Shown here one piece after another: positions 24,847-35,100 of a DNA stretch of 37,540 bases (position 1 is its first letter; each line of letters begins with the position of its first letter). Position numbers and translations under genes: made by a program. This DNA is from an uncultured Prevotella sp. (GTDB lineage: Bacteria > Bacteroidota > Bacteroidia > Bacteroidales > Bacteroidaceae): assembly GCA_905236815.1 (NCBI GenBank), contig CAJOPE010000142.1, forward strand, positions 1 through 37,540. The letters are read 5' to 3'. The notes under the pieces were generated by a model, which was not told the DNA's origin, did no database searches, and worked only from the letters and a program-made list of their open reading frames with translations.

Positions 24847-26292
24847 ATGGCAGAAAAAAAACAAAACGAGTTTGTACAGCAGGTGGCCGAGAAGAAGTAT
24901 GAGTACGGCTTCACTACTGATGTGCAGACTGATGTCATACCAAACGGTCTGAATGAGGATATTGTTCGATTGATATCCGCAAAGAAAGGAGAGCCAGAAT
25001 GGATGCTCGAATTTCGCTTGAAGGCCTATAACTACTGGAAGACATTGAAACAGCCTACCTGGGGACATGTTCATGTTCCTGAAGTGGATTATCAGGCTAT
25101 CTCATATTATGCAGACCCTTTGGCCAAGAAACCAAAGAATAAGGAAATCGACCCTGAGGTTGAGAAGACCTTCGATAAACTTGGTATTCCTTTGGAGGAG
25201 CGTCTTGCTTTGAGTGGTACTGCTGTTGATGCGATTATGGACTCTGTATCTGTCAAGACAACCTTTAAGGAAAAGCTGGCAGAGAAGGGTATCATCTTCT
25301 GTAGCATTGGCGATGCTGTCAAGAATCATCCAGATCTGGTAAAACAGTATTTGGGTTCAGTGGTTCCTTATCGTGATAATTTCTATGCAGCGCTCAACAG
25401 TGCTGTGTTCAGCGATGGCTCTTTCGTATATATTCCTAAGGGTGTTCGCTGTCCAATGGAGTTAAGTAGTTATTTCCGTATTAACGCAAGAAATACAGGT
25501 CAGTTTGAGCGTACCTTGATTATTGCCGACGATGATGCTTATGTAAGCTATCTCGAGGGTTGTACGGCTCCTATGCGTGATGAGAATCAACTCCATGCTG
25601 CTATTGTAGAGATCATTGTCAATGATAATGCTGAGGTGAAGTATTCTACTGTTCAGAACTGGTATCCTGGTGATGAGAATGGAAAGGGTGGTGTACTTAA
25701 TCTCGTTACAAAGCGTGGCGATCTGCGTGGCGTCAACTCTAAATTGAGTTGGACACAGGTGGAGACAGGTTCTGCTATCACTTGGAAGTATCCTTCTTGT
25801 ATTCTGAGAGGTGATTACAGTCAGGCTGAATTCTATTCAGTAGCTGTTACCAACAACTATCAGGAGGCAGATACAGGTACCAAGATGATTCACATGGGAA
25901 AGAATACCAAATCGACTATTATTTCCAAGGGTATTTCTGCAGGACACAGTCAGAATAGTTATCGAGGATTGGTTAGAGCTACTTCCAACGCCGATAACGC
26001 CCGTAACTATAGTTCTTGTGATAGTTTGCTGCTCGGCAGTTCCTGTGGAGCTCACACCTTCCCATACATGGATATTCATAACGATACTGCGATTGTAGAG
26101 CATGAGGCTACTACCTCAAAGATTAGTGAGGATCAGCTTTTCTATTGTAATCAGCGAGGCATCCCAACTGAGCAGGCTGTTGGCCTTATCGTGAATGGCT
26201 ATGCCAAGGATGTGCTCAACAAGCTCCCAATGGAGTTTGCAGTAGAGGCTCAGAAACTATTGGCAGTATCACTTGAAGGTACTGTTGGATAA
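24847..26292 (+). CDS. sufB: Fe-S cluster assembly scaffold SufB
   Basis: SufB (481 residues) is the main scaffold subunit of the SufBC2D complex, on which Fe-S clusters are built in the cytoplasm. The N-terminal helical part has [20 protein letters not shown]. The beta-helix core has [39 protein letters not shown] and [13 protein letters not shown]. The C-terminal region has [33 protein letters not shown] and [19 protein letters not shown]. Conserved cysteines are kept in these blocks. It heads the order sufB-sufC-sufD-sufS. No SufE/SufU sulfur-transfer partner is in this window. Confidence 0.97.
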   Translation: MAEKKQNEFVQQVAEKKYEYGFTTDVQTDVIPNGLNEDIVRLISAKKGEPEWMLEFRLKAYNYWKTLKQPTWGHVHVPEVDYQAISYYADPLAKKPKNKEIDPEVEKTFDKLGIPLEERLALSGTAVDAIMDSVSVKTTFKEKLAEKGIIFCSIGDAVKNHPDLVKQYLGSVVPYRDNFYAALNSAVFSDGSFVYIPKGVRCPMELSSYFRINARNTGQFERTLIIADDDAYVSYLEGCTAPMRDENQLHAAIVEIIVNDNAEVKYSTVQNWYPGDENGKGGVLNLVTKRGDLRGVNSKLSWTQVETGSAITWKYPSCILRGDYSQAEFYSVAVTNNYQEADTGTKMIHMGKNTKSTIISKGISAGHSQNSYRGLVRATSNADNARNYSSCDSLLLGSSCGAHTFPYMDIHNDTAIVEHEATTSKISEDQLFYCNQRGIPTEQAVGLIVNGYAKDVLNKLPMEFAVEAQKLLAVSLEGTVG

Positions 26293-26313
26293 ACCCAATT
26301 AGAAGTTAGAATT

Positions 26314-27078
26314 ATGTTAGAAGTAAGAAATTTACACGCCACAATTGCTGGCAAAGAAATATTAAAAGGTATCGACCTTACTGTCAAGGATGGTGAGATC
26401 CATGCTATTATGGGTCCTAATGGTTCTGGTAAGTCTACACTCTCTGCAGTGCTCACTGGTAACCCTCTCTATACAGTTACTGAGGGTGAGGCAATCTTCA
26501 ATGGTAAGGATTTGTTGAAGATGAAGCCTGAGGATAGAGCTCGTGAAGGCTTGTTCCTTTCTTTCCAGTATCCTGTTGAGATTCCTGGTGTGAGCATGAC
26601 CAACTTTATGAAGGCTGCTATCAATGCCAAGCGTGAATATGAGGGTAAGGAGCCTTTGAATGCTGCTGACTTCATGAAGCTGATGCGTGAGAAGCGTAAA
26701 CTGGTGGAACTGGATTCAAAACTTTCTCATCGTTCTGTAAACGAAGGTTTCTCTGGTGGTGAGAAAAAGCGTAATGAAATCTTCCAGATGGCTATGCTTG
26801 AGCCAAAGTTGAGTATTCTTGATGAAACCGACTCTGGCCTGGATGTTGATGCTATGCGCATCGTTGCTGAGGGTGTCAACAAAATGCACACCTCAGAGAC
26901 TTCTGCTATCGTCATCACTCACTATGAGCGCTTGTTGGATATGATCAAGCCAAGCATCATTTCAGTTCTCTATAATGGTAGAATTGTCAAGACTGCAGGT
27001 CCTGAGCTCGCCAAGGAGATTGAGACAAGAGGATACGATTGGATCAAGGAAGAGGCTGACGCTAAATTCGGTAAATAG
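26314..27078 (+). CDS. sufC: Fe-S cluster assembly ATPase SufC
   Basis: SufC (254 residues) is the ABC-type ATPase that drives conformational change of the SufBD scaffold. Walker A GPNGSGKST is at about 34-42. SufC-specific QYPVEIPGVSMTNF follows, then the signature SGGEKKRNEI and Walker B SILDETDSGLD, then the H-loop ITHYERLL. SufC has a modified signature rather than LSGGQ, as seen here. It begins 21 bp after sufB, right behind a TTAGAAGTTAGAATT repeat unit. A GC-rich palindrome occupies the gap to sufD. Confidence 0.97.
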   Translation: MLEVRNLHATIAGKEILKGIDLTVKDGEIHAIMGPNGSGKSTLSAVLTGNPLYTVTEGEAIFNGKDLLKMKPEDRAREGLFLSFQYPVEIPGVSMTNFMKAAINAKREYEGKEPLNAADFMKLMREKRKLVELDSKLSHRSVNEGFSGGEKKRNEIFQMAMLEPKLSILDETDSGLDVDAMRIVAEGVNKMHTSETSAIVITHYERLLDMIKPSIISVLYNGRIVKTAGPELAKEIETRGYDWIKEEADAKFGK

Positions 27079-27084
27079 TTACCC

Positions 27085-27110
27085 GCCCCCTTCTCTAAGG
27101 GAGGGGTGGC
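27085..27110. repeat. GC-rich palindrome in the sufC-sufD gap
   Basis: GCCCCCTT and AAGGGAGGGG-TGGC form an imperfect stem around a CTCT loop, starting 6 bp after the sufC stop. With no U-tract it is more likely an mRNA stability or processing element than a terminator, since sufD lies only 18 bp further on. Confidence 0.55.
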
Positions 27111-27127
27111 TAAAATGCTTTTAGTTT

Positions 27128-28516
27128 ATGATGGATAATAAAAATATAAACCAAAATACTGATCAGACTTCTTTAGGAGCAGGACAATACATCGACCTCT
27201 ACAAGGAGCAGAGCAGCGAGATAAAGAAGTATTCTTCTGAGGCGCTGAATGCTGTTCGTGATCAGGCTTTTGAGGATTTCCAGCGTATCGGTCTCCCTAA
27301 TCGAAAGGTGGAGAGATATAAATATACCGATGTCCAGAAGATTTTCGCTCCTGAGACTTATGGTGTGAACATCAAGCGTTTGGAATTCCCTATCAATCCT
27401 TACGACATCTTCAAGTGTGGTATTCCTAATCTTAGCACCTCACTTTATTTTGTTGTCAATGATATCTTCTACACCAAGGCTATGCCTCAGGCTCATTTGC
27501 CAGAGGGAGTTATCGTTGATTCCTTGAGTCATGCTGCCCAGGAAAATCCTGAATTGGTTAGCAAGTATTATGCTAAGCTTGCCAAGACCTCTGAAGATGG
27601 TGTTACTGCCTTGAATACAATGTTGGCACAGGATGGCTTGTTCGTTTATGTTCCTAAGAATGTAAAGATAGACAGAGCTATTCAGGTGGTCAATATTCTT
27701 CGTGCGGATGTGGATATGATGGTGAATCGTCGTGTCCTTATTGTTATGGAAGAGGGTGCTGATGCTAAGTTCCTTTTCTGTGATGATTCTGCTGATGATA
27801 GAAACTTCCTCACAACACAGGTAATCGAGAGCTATGTTGGCGAGAATGCCAGCCTCGATCTTTATTGCTTGGAGGAAACTCATATCAAGAACAACCGTAT
27901 CAGCAATGTTTATGTAGAACAGCAGGCTAACAGTCGTTTCAATCATAATGTTATCACTTTGCATAATGGTGTTACTCGCAACCGTCTTGATCTTGTATTC
28001 AAGGGAGAGGGTGCAGAGTGCTGGTGCAATGGATGTGTGATTGCAGATAAGAGTCAGCATGTCGATAATAGTACCCTGATTGATCATCAGGTGGGTCATT
28101 GCGACAGCCATGAGCTTTATAAATATGTATTGAATGACAATGCAGTAGGTGCTTTTGCTGGCAAGATACTTGTGAGAAAGGATGCACAGAAGACAACTTC
28201 CCAGGAAACCAATCAGAATCTCTGTGCTAGCAAGACTGCACGTATGTATACTCAGCCGATGCTTGAGATCTATGCAGATGACGTGAAGTGTAATCATGGT
28301 TCTACCGTTGGTCAGCTTAATGATGCAGCATTGTTCTATATGCAGCAGCGTGGCATTGGTTTGGATGAGGCAAAACTTCTGTTGCAGTTGGCTTTCATCA
28401 ATGAAGTAATTGATAATATCAAGTTGGAGCCTTTACGCGATCGTCTTTATCATCTTGTTGAGGCAAGATTCAAGGGCGAGCTCAATAAGTGTGAGGGTTG
28501 CAAACTTTGTAAGTAA
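27128..28516 (+). CDS. sufD: Fe-S cluster assembly protein SufD
   Basis: SufD (462 residues) pairs with SufB in the SufBC2D complex and is needed for iron entry. The N-terminal helical part contains GLPNRKVERYKYTDVQKIFA, a standard SufD block. The beta-helix has VFVYVPKNVKIDRAIQVVN and NVYVEQQANSRFNHNVITLH. The C-terminal part has VGHCDSHELYKYVLND, GKILVRKDAQKTTSQETNQN and NHGSTVGQLNDAALFYMQQR. The protein ends KCEGCKLCK, adding a C-x2-C-x2-C tail (C455, C458, C461) that is not part of the usual SufD core. Starts at 27128 or 27131 are both possible. sufS follows after 41 bp. Confidence 0.95.
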   Translation: MMDNKNINQNTDQTSLGAGQYIDLYKEQSSEIKKYSSEALNAVRDQAFEDFQRIGLPNRKVERYKYTDVQKIFAPETYGVNIKRLEFPINPYDIFKCGIPNLSTSLYFVVNDIFYTKAMPQAHLPEGVIVDSLSHAAQENPELVSKYYAKLAKTSEDGVTALNTMLAQDGLFVYVPKNVKIDRAIQVVNILRADVDMMVNRRVLIVMEEGADAKFLFCDDSADDRNFLTTQVIESYVGENASLDLYCLEETHIKNNRISNVYVEQQANSRFNHNVITLHNGVTRNRLDLVFKGEGAECWCNGCVIADKSQHVDNSTLIDHQVGHCDSHELYKYVLNDNAVGAFAGKILVRKDAQKTTSQETNQNLCASKTARMYTQPMLEIYADDVKCNHGSTVGQLNDAALFYMQQRGIGLDEAKLLLQLAFINEVIDNIKLEPLRDRLYHLVEARFKGELNKCEGCKLCK

Positions 28517-28525
28517 TTTATCTTT

Positions 28526-28540
28526 CCTCCCTTGAGGAGG
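28526..28540. repeat. Short CCTCC...GGAGG palindrome in the sufD-sufS gap
   Basis: CCTCCCTTGAGGAGG lies 9 bp after the sufD stop and 17 bp before the sufS ATG. Its right half (GGAGGAGAAGGAGAGG) also supplies an unusually strong purine-rich ribosome-binding stretch for sufS, so the hairpin could hide that site. Confidence 0.5.
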
Positions 28541-28557
28541 AGAAGGAGAGGTTTGAT

Positions 28558-29778
28558 ATGTATGATATAAATAAGGTTCGCGAGGATTTCCCAATCCTTT
28601 CCCGACAGGTTCACAATAAGCCATTGGTTTACTTCGATAATGGTGCTACCACTCAGAAGCCTTTGTGCGTGCTGGATGCTATGCGCGAGGAGTATCTCAA
28701 TGTGAATGCAAATGTGCATCGTGGTGTTCACTATCTCAGTCAGAAAGCTACCGATCTTCATGAGGCAGCTCGTGAGACAGTACGTGAGTTCCTCAATGCC
28801 AAGTCAACTTCTGAGATTGTCTTTACTCGTGGAACGACTGAAGGTTTGAACCTGGTTGCTTCCACCTTTACAGAAGCATTTATGAAGGAGGGTGATGAAG
28901 TGATTGTTTCTGCGATGGAGCATCATTCAAATATTGTGCCTTGGCAGTTGGCAGCTCAGCGCAAGGGAATTGTCCTTAAGGTTATCCCAATGACCGATGA
29001 GGGTGTTCTTTGTGTAGATCAACTCGAAGAGATGATAACTCCAAAGACTAAGATCATCAGTTGTATGCATGTCAGCAATGTCTTGGGAACTATTAATCCT
29101 GTTGAGGAAATCATCCGAATAGGCCATGCTCATAATCTTCCTGTTATGATAGATGGTGCACAGAGTGCCCCTCACTTCAAGGTGGATGTACAGGCATTGG
29201 ATTGCGATTTCTTTGTTCTTAGCGGACATAAGATGTATGGTCCAACTGGTATTGGTGTACTTTATGGTAAGGAAGAATGGTTGGAGAAACTTCCTCCTTA
29301 TCAGGGCGGTGGCGAGATGATAGAGAATGTTAGTTGGGGAAAGACTACTTTCGAGCGTCCTCCATTGAAGTTTGAGGCAGGAACTCCAGACTATGTTGCC
29401 ACAAACGGATTGGCTACTGCAATCAAGTATATGCAGAATCTCGGTATGGAGAATATTGAGGCCCACGAGCGTGAACTCACAGCTTATGCTATGAAGCGTA
29501 TGTCGGAAGTAGAGGGAATGCATATCTATGGCCCATCTTCTATTGACGTGCATGATGCGGTTGTCAGTTTCCAGGTGGGAAATATTCATCACATGGATAT
29601 GGGTACCCTTCTCGATCAGCTAGGCATAGCAGTTCGAACAGGTCATCATTGTGCACAGCCATTGATGGATCGTCTTGGCATTTTGGGTACAGCCCGCGCT
29701 TCTTTCGCCTTGTATAACACCAAGGAGGAAATCGACACCTTAGTTGAAGGTATCAAACGAGTAGCAAGTATGTTCTAG
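28558..29778 (+). CDS. sufS: Cysteine desulfurase SufS
   Basis: SufS (406 residues) is the PLP-dependent class II desulfurase that takes sulfur from cysteine for Fe-S assembly. The PLP lysine is K225 in SGHKMYGPTGIGVLYG. The catalytic cysteine is C365 in RTGHHCAQP, in the short loop typical of SufS rather than IscS. VYFDNGATTQKP-type start, THR-like block AMEHHSNIVPWQ and DGAQSAPHFKVDVQ are all present. It closes the suf operon. A hairpin just after the stop overlaps the end of the convergent gene. It is complete and typical. Confidence 0.97.
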   Translation: MYDINKVREDFPILSRQVHNKPLVYFDNGATTQKPLCVLDAMREEYLNVNANVHRGVHYLSQKATDLHEAARETVREFLNAKSTSEIVFTRGTTEGLNLVASTFTEAFMKEGDEVIVSAMEHHSNIVPWQLAAQRKGIVLKVIPMTDEGVLCVDQLEEMITPKTKIISCMHVSNVLGTINPVEEIIRIGHAHNLPVMIDGAQSAPHFKVDVQALDCDFFVLSGHKMYGPTGIGVLYGKEEWLEKLPPYQGGGEMIENVSWGKTTFERPPLKFEAGTPDYVATNGLATAIKYMQNLGMENIEAHERELTAYAMKRMSEVEGMHIYGPSSIDVHDAVVSFQVGNIHHMDMGTLLDQLGIAVRTGHHCAQPLMDRLGILGTARASFALYNTKEEIDTLVEGIKRVASMF

Positions 29779-29784
29779 TAAGAC

Positions 29785-29818
29785 AGGCAGGAAAGATAAT
29801 CAGATTCCTGCCTTCTTG
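29785..29818. terminator. Hairpin between convergent sufS and a small membrane-protein gene
   Basis: AGGCAGGAA (29785-29793) pairs with TTCCTGCCT (29805-29813) around an 11-nt loop. The plus-strand tail (TCTTGCATTTT) is only moderately T-rich. The right arm lies inside the 3' end of the minus-strand gene at 29800-30114, so one hairpin may serve both directions. Confidence 0.6.
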
Positions 29819-30114
29819 CATTTTAATACTCCCCAGAGAAACCATGCGGCAAAGGCTCCCTTTAGTAAAAGTGGGGTCGCATCCACAGAGAACACTCCGA
29901 GGAAAAAAGCGATTTGAGTCTCAAGCAGAAGTAATGTCTGCTTGAGACTTATTTGTTTTTCCAGTACTGACGAGTAGTAATTGCGTGTTAGTTCCAAAGG
30001 CATCTTAACTTTCTTGATGAGCGAAAGTTTCACCTTGTTAAGCGTTTGCTCAACAACAGGAATGAACTCATTGTGACGATAATCGTTAGTCGAAAGTACC
30101 ATATTCTTTTCCAT
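29800..30114 (-). CDS. Small membrane protein of unknown function
   Basis: I do not recognise this 104-residue protein. Residues 1-58 are polar and helical. The rest is hydrophobic, with one or two membrane segments at about 61-77 and 82-97, and a short basic end (KCKKAGI). There is no signal peptide, so an N-in topology is likely. An internal ATG (codon 5) is an alternative start. It is alone on the minus strand, convergent with sufS and divergent from rnhB. A TAATTTTG box lies about 30 bp upstream. The absence of other genes on this strand and the box support it being real. Confidence 0.65.
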   Translation of the reverse strand: MEKNMVLSTNDYRHNEFIPVVEQTLNKVKLSLIKKVKMPLELTRNYYSSVLEKQISLKQTLLLLETQIAFFLGVFSVDATPLLLKGAFAAWFLWGVLKCKKAGI

Positions 30115-30142
30115 AATTAATAGTTTAATTGGTTTCTGAGGG

Positions 30143-30150
30143 CAAAATTA
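30143..30150 (-). promoter_or_regulatory. Candidate -7 box for the small membrane-protein gene
   Basis: TAATTTTG on the minus strand fits the consensus, about 29 bp before the ATG at 30114. No TTTG at the proper spacing was found. Confidence 0.4.
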
Positions 30151-30230
30151 TCTTGGTTTTGTGCAATATATGTTCACTTTCTGAGTTTCTTTGTTAAAAG
30201 TCTAAGATATTAAAGGATATTAACAAATTT

Positions 30231-30896
30231 ATGTTAGAATCTCATTTCAATAAAAAGGGAATCATCGAGGCAGGTTGTGATGAGGCAGGAAGAGGATGTC
30301 TGGCAGGTAGTGTATTTGCCGCAGCAGTCATTCTTCCAGAAGATTATTGCAATCCCGATTTGAACGATAGTAAGAAACTCACAGAGAAGAAGCGCTATGC
30401 GCTTCGTGAGCAAATTCAGGAAGATGCTATCGCCTGGGCTGTAGGCATAGTTACTCCCGAGGAGATCGATAAGATCAACATCCTCCATGCCAGCTTTCTT
30501 GCAATGCATCGGGCAATCGCTCAGTTGAAGGTTGCTCCTCAGGCCTTGATTATTGATGGCAATCGCTTCGATCCCTATGTGCCGGAACATGCAGAGCGAC
30601 TATTGGTTTCTAAAACAATCTCGAAGGAAGATGCAAAGCTGGCATTGCCTTATGATTGTATAATAAAAGGTGATGGAAAGTATCAGGCGATAGCTGCAGC
30701 GAGCATTCTAGCCAAGACCTATCGTGATGATTATATGGATGCACTCGCCAAGGAGTATCCTTTCTATGATTGGCAAAGCAATAAGGGCTATCCCACTAAG
30801 AAGCATCGGCAGGGTATTCGTGAACATGGTATTAGTCCTTTCCACCGAAAGAGTTATAACCTTTTAGGTACTGGTGAACTCGAAATACCCTTTTAA
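30231..30896 (+). CDS. rnhB: Ribonuclease HII
   Basis: RNase HII cuts the RNA strand of RNA-DNA hybrids and removes single ribonucleotides from DNA. This 221-residue protein starts with the active-site block [14 protein letters not shown] (D17, E18; the GRG contacts the 2'-OH). ALIIDGNRF carries the third acid, and [20 protein letters not shown] holds the next conserved block with its aspartate region (YRDDYM). The end is HRKSYNLLG. All catalytic residues are present. The regulator gene downstream starts 5 bp after its stop, so both probably share a transcript. Confidence 0.96.
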   Translation: MLESHFNKKGIIEAGCDEAGRGCLAGSVFAAAVILPEDYCNPDLNDSKKLTEKKRYALREQIQEDAIAWAVGIVTPEEIDKINILHASFLAMHRAIAQLKVAPQALIIDGNRFDPYVPEHAERLLVSKTISKEDAKLALPYDCIIKGDGKYQAIAAASILAKTYRDDYMDALAKEYPFYDWQSNKGYPTKKHRQGIREHGISPFHRKSYNLLGTGELEIPF

Positions 30897-30901
30897 TTCT
30901 C

Positions 30902-31801
30902 ATGCGCCACGATAAACTAGAGAAGGAACTAAAGCTACTGCTTCTCCTGACGGAGAATGCAAGATATGATGTGGATGCTATCTGCGATAAGATGGACATC
31001 AGTCGGCGTATGCTCTATTATTACCTAGAAAGCTTCCGTGACTGGGGCTTTGTGGTTGAGAAAAGGGGAAGAAGCTACAGCATCGACCGTAGCTCACCTT
31101 ATTTCAAACATCTCTTTGAAACCATCAACTTTACCGAGGACGAGGCACTCACCATGTTGAGCATATTAAATAAGGTGAGCGACCGCAATGCCTTGACCGA
31201 GCGCATTCGGCAGAAACTCGACCGTTTCTATGATTTGAATATCTTGAGCAATCCTGAGGTGAAGGTGCAAGCGGCCCATAATGTAACTGTGCTGTACGAT
31301 TCCATAAAGAACCATCAGGTGGCAAAGATAATGGGCTATTCTTCGCCTCATAGCAAGAGTGTGAGTGATAGAGTGGTGGAGCCTTTCCTGTTGATGAACA
31401 ACAATAATGATGTGCGTTGTTATGAATTGAGCAGTGGAATGAACAAGACATTCAAGGTTTCGCGAATGCAAGATGTGGTGATGCTCGATTTGGAGTGGGA
31501 ACATGAGGCAGCCCATAAGCAGGTGTTTACCGATCTTTTCATGTTTAGTGGAGAAGATAAGCATCACATAAGGTTGCGTTTCGATCAGTTGTCTCATAAT
31601 CTAATGCAGGAGGAATATCCTCAATCGGTACCCTATATGCAGCAGGAAGATGAGCGGCACTGGATATTTGAAACCGATGTGGTGAGCTTCCTGGGTATAG
31701 GTAGATTCGTGTTAGGACTTTATGATAATATTCAAGTATTGGAAAATGACGCATTCAAGGACTATCTTAAAACGAAGATAGCTTCTATGAATATGCTGTA
31801 A
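30902..31801 (+). CDS. WYL-domain transcriptional regulator
   Basis: This 299-residue protein has an N-terminal winged helix-turn-helix (about 1-60, ICDKMDISRRMLYYYLESFRD) and a C-terminal WYL-type ligand-sensing domain (about 150-215, VEPFLLMNNNNDVRCYELSS then FKVSRMQDVVMLDLEW), followed by a WCX-like end. The namesake WYL residues are replaced (CYE), so the family call rests on layout. WYL regulators often sense nucleic-acid or nucleotide signals; the ligand here is unknown. It lies 5 bp after rnhB and about 350 bp before a SusC gene. A regulatory link to that locus is possible but not shown. Confidence 0.85.
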   Translation: MRHDKLEKELKLLLLLTENARYDVDAICDKMDISRRMLYYYLESFRDWGFVVEKRGRSYSIDRSSPYFKHLFETINFTEDEALTMLSILNKVSDRNALTERIRQKLDRFYDLNILSNPEVKVQAAHNVTVLYDSIKNHQVAKIMGYSSPHSKSVSDRVVEPFLLMNNNNDVRCYELSSGMNKTFKVSRMQDVVMLDLEWEHEAAHKQVFTDLFMFSGEDKHHIRLRFDQLSHNLMQEEYPQSVPYMQQEDERHWIFETDVVSFLGIGRFVLGLYDNIQVLENDAFKDYLKTKIASMNML

Positions 31802-32150
31802 TCGTTTAAAGAATGTTCGATTTCCCTCTAGTTTATGCGTGTTGAACCCGCAATCTTCCTTTTTTTTGATAAACCTTATTAATCAACCATAGAAAGAACT
31901 TTGTTAAGATATTGAAATAGTTATAATTACATCAAAAAAGCATTCGATTATTCATAATTCAGGTGTTTTTCTTTTTGTATATTCACTTTTTATAGCAAAT
32001 ATTTGTTAGTTTCTAATTAATTCGTTAATTTTGCAATCGCTTTTTTAGACGAGAGCAAATAATAATTAGTTGACGAATAGAAGGTTAAGTGCGAGAGAAA
32101 TCTTCGGTTTATCGACGAGAGGAAAATTAATATCAATTTTTAGAGATTTT
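31802..32150. other. Gene-free upstream region of the SusC/SusD pair
   Basis: No gene is seen. The stretch is AT-rich. A T-run (TTTTTTTT at about 31859-31867) follows the regulator gene without a clear hairpin. The SusC promoter lies at 32002-32033, and the leader (about 32040-32150) contains GACGAGAG twice (32048-32055 and 32114-32121). A TTG at 32070 opens a frame continuous with SusC but is not believed to be the start. Confidence 0.6.
32002..32033 (+). promoter_or_regulatory. Sigma-ABfr promoter of the SusC/SusD operon
   Basis: TTTG (32002-32005), 20 nt, TAATTTTG (32026-32033): exact matches to both boxes. The leader is about 110 nt, long for this window. Confidence 0.82.
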
Positions 32151-35100
32151 ATGGTTAGAAGACTAACAATGTTGTTGGCCGGCTTACTTATGTGCGCAAG
32201 TATAGCTATGGCCCAAAAACAGGTGTCTGGTATCGTAGTTTCATCAGAGGATGGTGAGCCAGTAATTGGTGCAGCTATCCAGGTGAAAGGTGCAAATGCC
32301 GGCACAGTGACGGATATCGATGGACATTTCCATCTTGTTATCCCAAGTGATCAAAACAAAATTAGTGTTACCTACATTGGTATGCGTCCTTTGGAGCTCG
32401 TAGCTCAGAGTAACATGAGAATCACAATGGAACCAGAAGACAAGCATTTGGATGAGGTTGTGGTTGTTGCTTATGGTACAGCCAAGCGTCAGAGTATCAC
32501 AGGTGCAGTTTCTGTAGTAGGAGAGAAAGAACTTAAAGGTCGTGTAGCAACTTCTGTTACTGGTGCTCTCGAAGGTAATGCTCCTGGTATTCAGGTAAAC
32601 TCCACTTATGGTGAGCCTGGTGAAGACCCATCTATTCGTATTCGTGGTGCCTCTACCATCAATGGTGATGCAAAGCCTTTGTATGTAGTTGATGGTGTTC
32701 CTTATGATGGCAACATTTCCGAAATCAATCCTAGCGACGTAGCCAGCATGTCTGTATTGAAGGATGCTGCTTCTTCTGCTCTTTATGGAAACCGTGCTGC
32801 CAATGGTGTTGTGCTTATTACAACAAAGAAAGGTATGGAAGGCCGCCCTCAGATAACTCTCGATATCAAGCAGGGTATTTACAAGCGCGGTATGGCAGAA
32901 TACGAGCGCCTTGGCGCAAAGGACTGGATGGAGGCTTCATGGCAGGCTATGAAGAACTACGCAATCTCAGGTGGTATTGCAAAGACTGAAGCAGAAGCTG
33001 CTCAGTATGCATCATCTCATTTGATTGGTGACTTTGCTCGTCGTAATATTTTTAATGGTGATTCAAAAGCTCTCTTTGATGAGAAGGGTAATCTTGTTGC
33101 ATCTCAGATCGCAAGTTATGATGATTTGGATTGGGAAGACGCTATTATCCAGACAGGATCACGTCAGGAATACAACCTTTCTGGCCGTGCAGGTACCGAG
33201 AAGTTGAATGTTTATGCTTCTTTAGGCTATACCAATGAGCAGGGCTATATCAAGGGTATCGGCTATGAGCGTTTCTCAGGAATGACCAATATTTCATTCA
33301 AGCCAACAAAGTGGTTGGAGACAGGTATCAAGTTGAACGCAGTTTATGCTAATCGTTCCTATAACTCTAGTGCAACTGAAACTTATTCGGCTAACCCATT
33401 CTATGTAACCCGTACAATGGCTCCAATTTATCCTTATTATTTGCATAAGGATGATGGATCTTATTTGTTGGACGCAAATGGCGACAAGCAGTGGGATACA
33501 ACCTCTAGCTATTTGGATAATAGAAACATTGGCTACGAGTTGCGTAACGACGTACAGCGTCAGCATCGTGCAACTATCGATTCTCGTGCTTTTGCCAATG
33601 TAACTTTGCCTTACGGTTTTGTATTTAACTTTGTTGCTGCTCTTGGTCATACTAACGATAATCGTCAGCAGTATAACAACCCAAATATTGGTGATGGCGC
33701 TTCTAACAATGGTCGTCTTTCATCAACAGCTTATCAGTATAATACCAACACAGTTCAGGAACTCTTGAACTGGAGCCACGAGTTTGATATCCATCACCTC
33801 GACTTGATGGTAGGTCACGAGAACCATCTCTGGAGCCGTCGTTATGCTTATGCTATGAATACAGATATGGTTGTAACAGGCAATCAGACAATGGGTAACT
33901 TCATTCTGAACTCATCATCAGAGGGATCTAATGACGAATACCGTACAGAGGGTTATCTTTTCCGTGCTCGTTACAACTACGACGAGAAGTATTTTGTAGA
34001 TGCTTCTTATCGTCGTGATGCAAGTTCTAAGTTCCATCCAGATCATCGTTGGGGTGATTTCTTCTCATTCGGTTTGAACTGGAATGCAAAGAAGGAGAAG
34101 TTCCTCGAGAAAGTAGAGTGGTTGAATGCACTTCGTGCTCGCGCTTCTTATGGTGAGGTTGGTCAGGATCAGGCTGTATCTTATTACGGCTATCAGGCAC
34201 TCTACAATATCACCAAGAATGGTTCAACACTTGGAAATGGTGGTGCTTTGATTCGCCAGACACTTGCAGCAAATGATATCAAGTGGGAGACCACTCAGAC
34301 TATCGACCTTGCTATTGAGGGTCGCGTATTCGATCGCGTAAACTTCAACCTCGGCTATTATGACAAGCGTTCAAAGGATTTGCTCTTTGATGTTCGTCTT
34401 CCATTATCTGCAGGTTCTTTCCCTTATTTCTCTGAATATCCAAACTTGTATCAGTATAAGAACATTGGTGTGTTGAGCAATCATGGTGTTGAGTTCTCTG
34501 CCGATGTAGATATCATCAAGAAGAAGGGATTAGTTTGGAATGTAGGTTTCGATGCAACATTCCCTGTTTCTACAATTAAGAAACTTCCTGAGCACAAGAG
34601 CATTCTCCACGATGGCTATATGATCTTCGAGGAGGGTGAGGATCCATATTCTTACTATACTTATCATTTTGAGGGTGTAGACCAGATGACAGGTAACTCT
34701 CTCTATACTTTGGATGCCGATCAGCGTGCAAGTGCTGAGAGTGCAGGTGCTCTTGTTACTATCAATGGTAACGATTATACTACCAGCACAACTTATGCAT
34801 CACGTTCAATCACAGGCAATGTAACTCCTGATGTATATGGTGGTTTGAATACAAGTTTGTCTTGGAAGGGCATTTCCCTCTCAATGTTGTTCGCTTACAG
34901 TCTTGGTGGCAAGTTCTATGATGGAGGTTATCAGACATTGATGTCAACCGGTTCTGCATCTTCAGCATCAGCACTTCACAAAGATGTTCTTGATTCATGG
35001 AAGGGTGTTCCTGAGGGTATGACAGAGAATTCTGCTAATCGTATCGACAAGAATGGTACTCCAATTCTCGATTTCAATGGAAGTATTGACAATAATGCCC

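Noticed and set aside
26293..27127. Rho-independent terminator splitting the suf operon
   Set aside because: The palindrome at 27085-27110 has no U-tract and the next start codon is 18 bp away, so full termination there is unlikely.
32070..32150. 27-residue extension of the SusC protein from a TTG
   Set aside because: It would put polar residues before a standard signal peptide that begins at the ATG at 32151.
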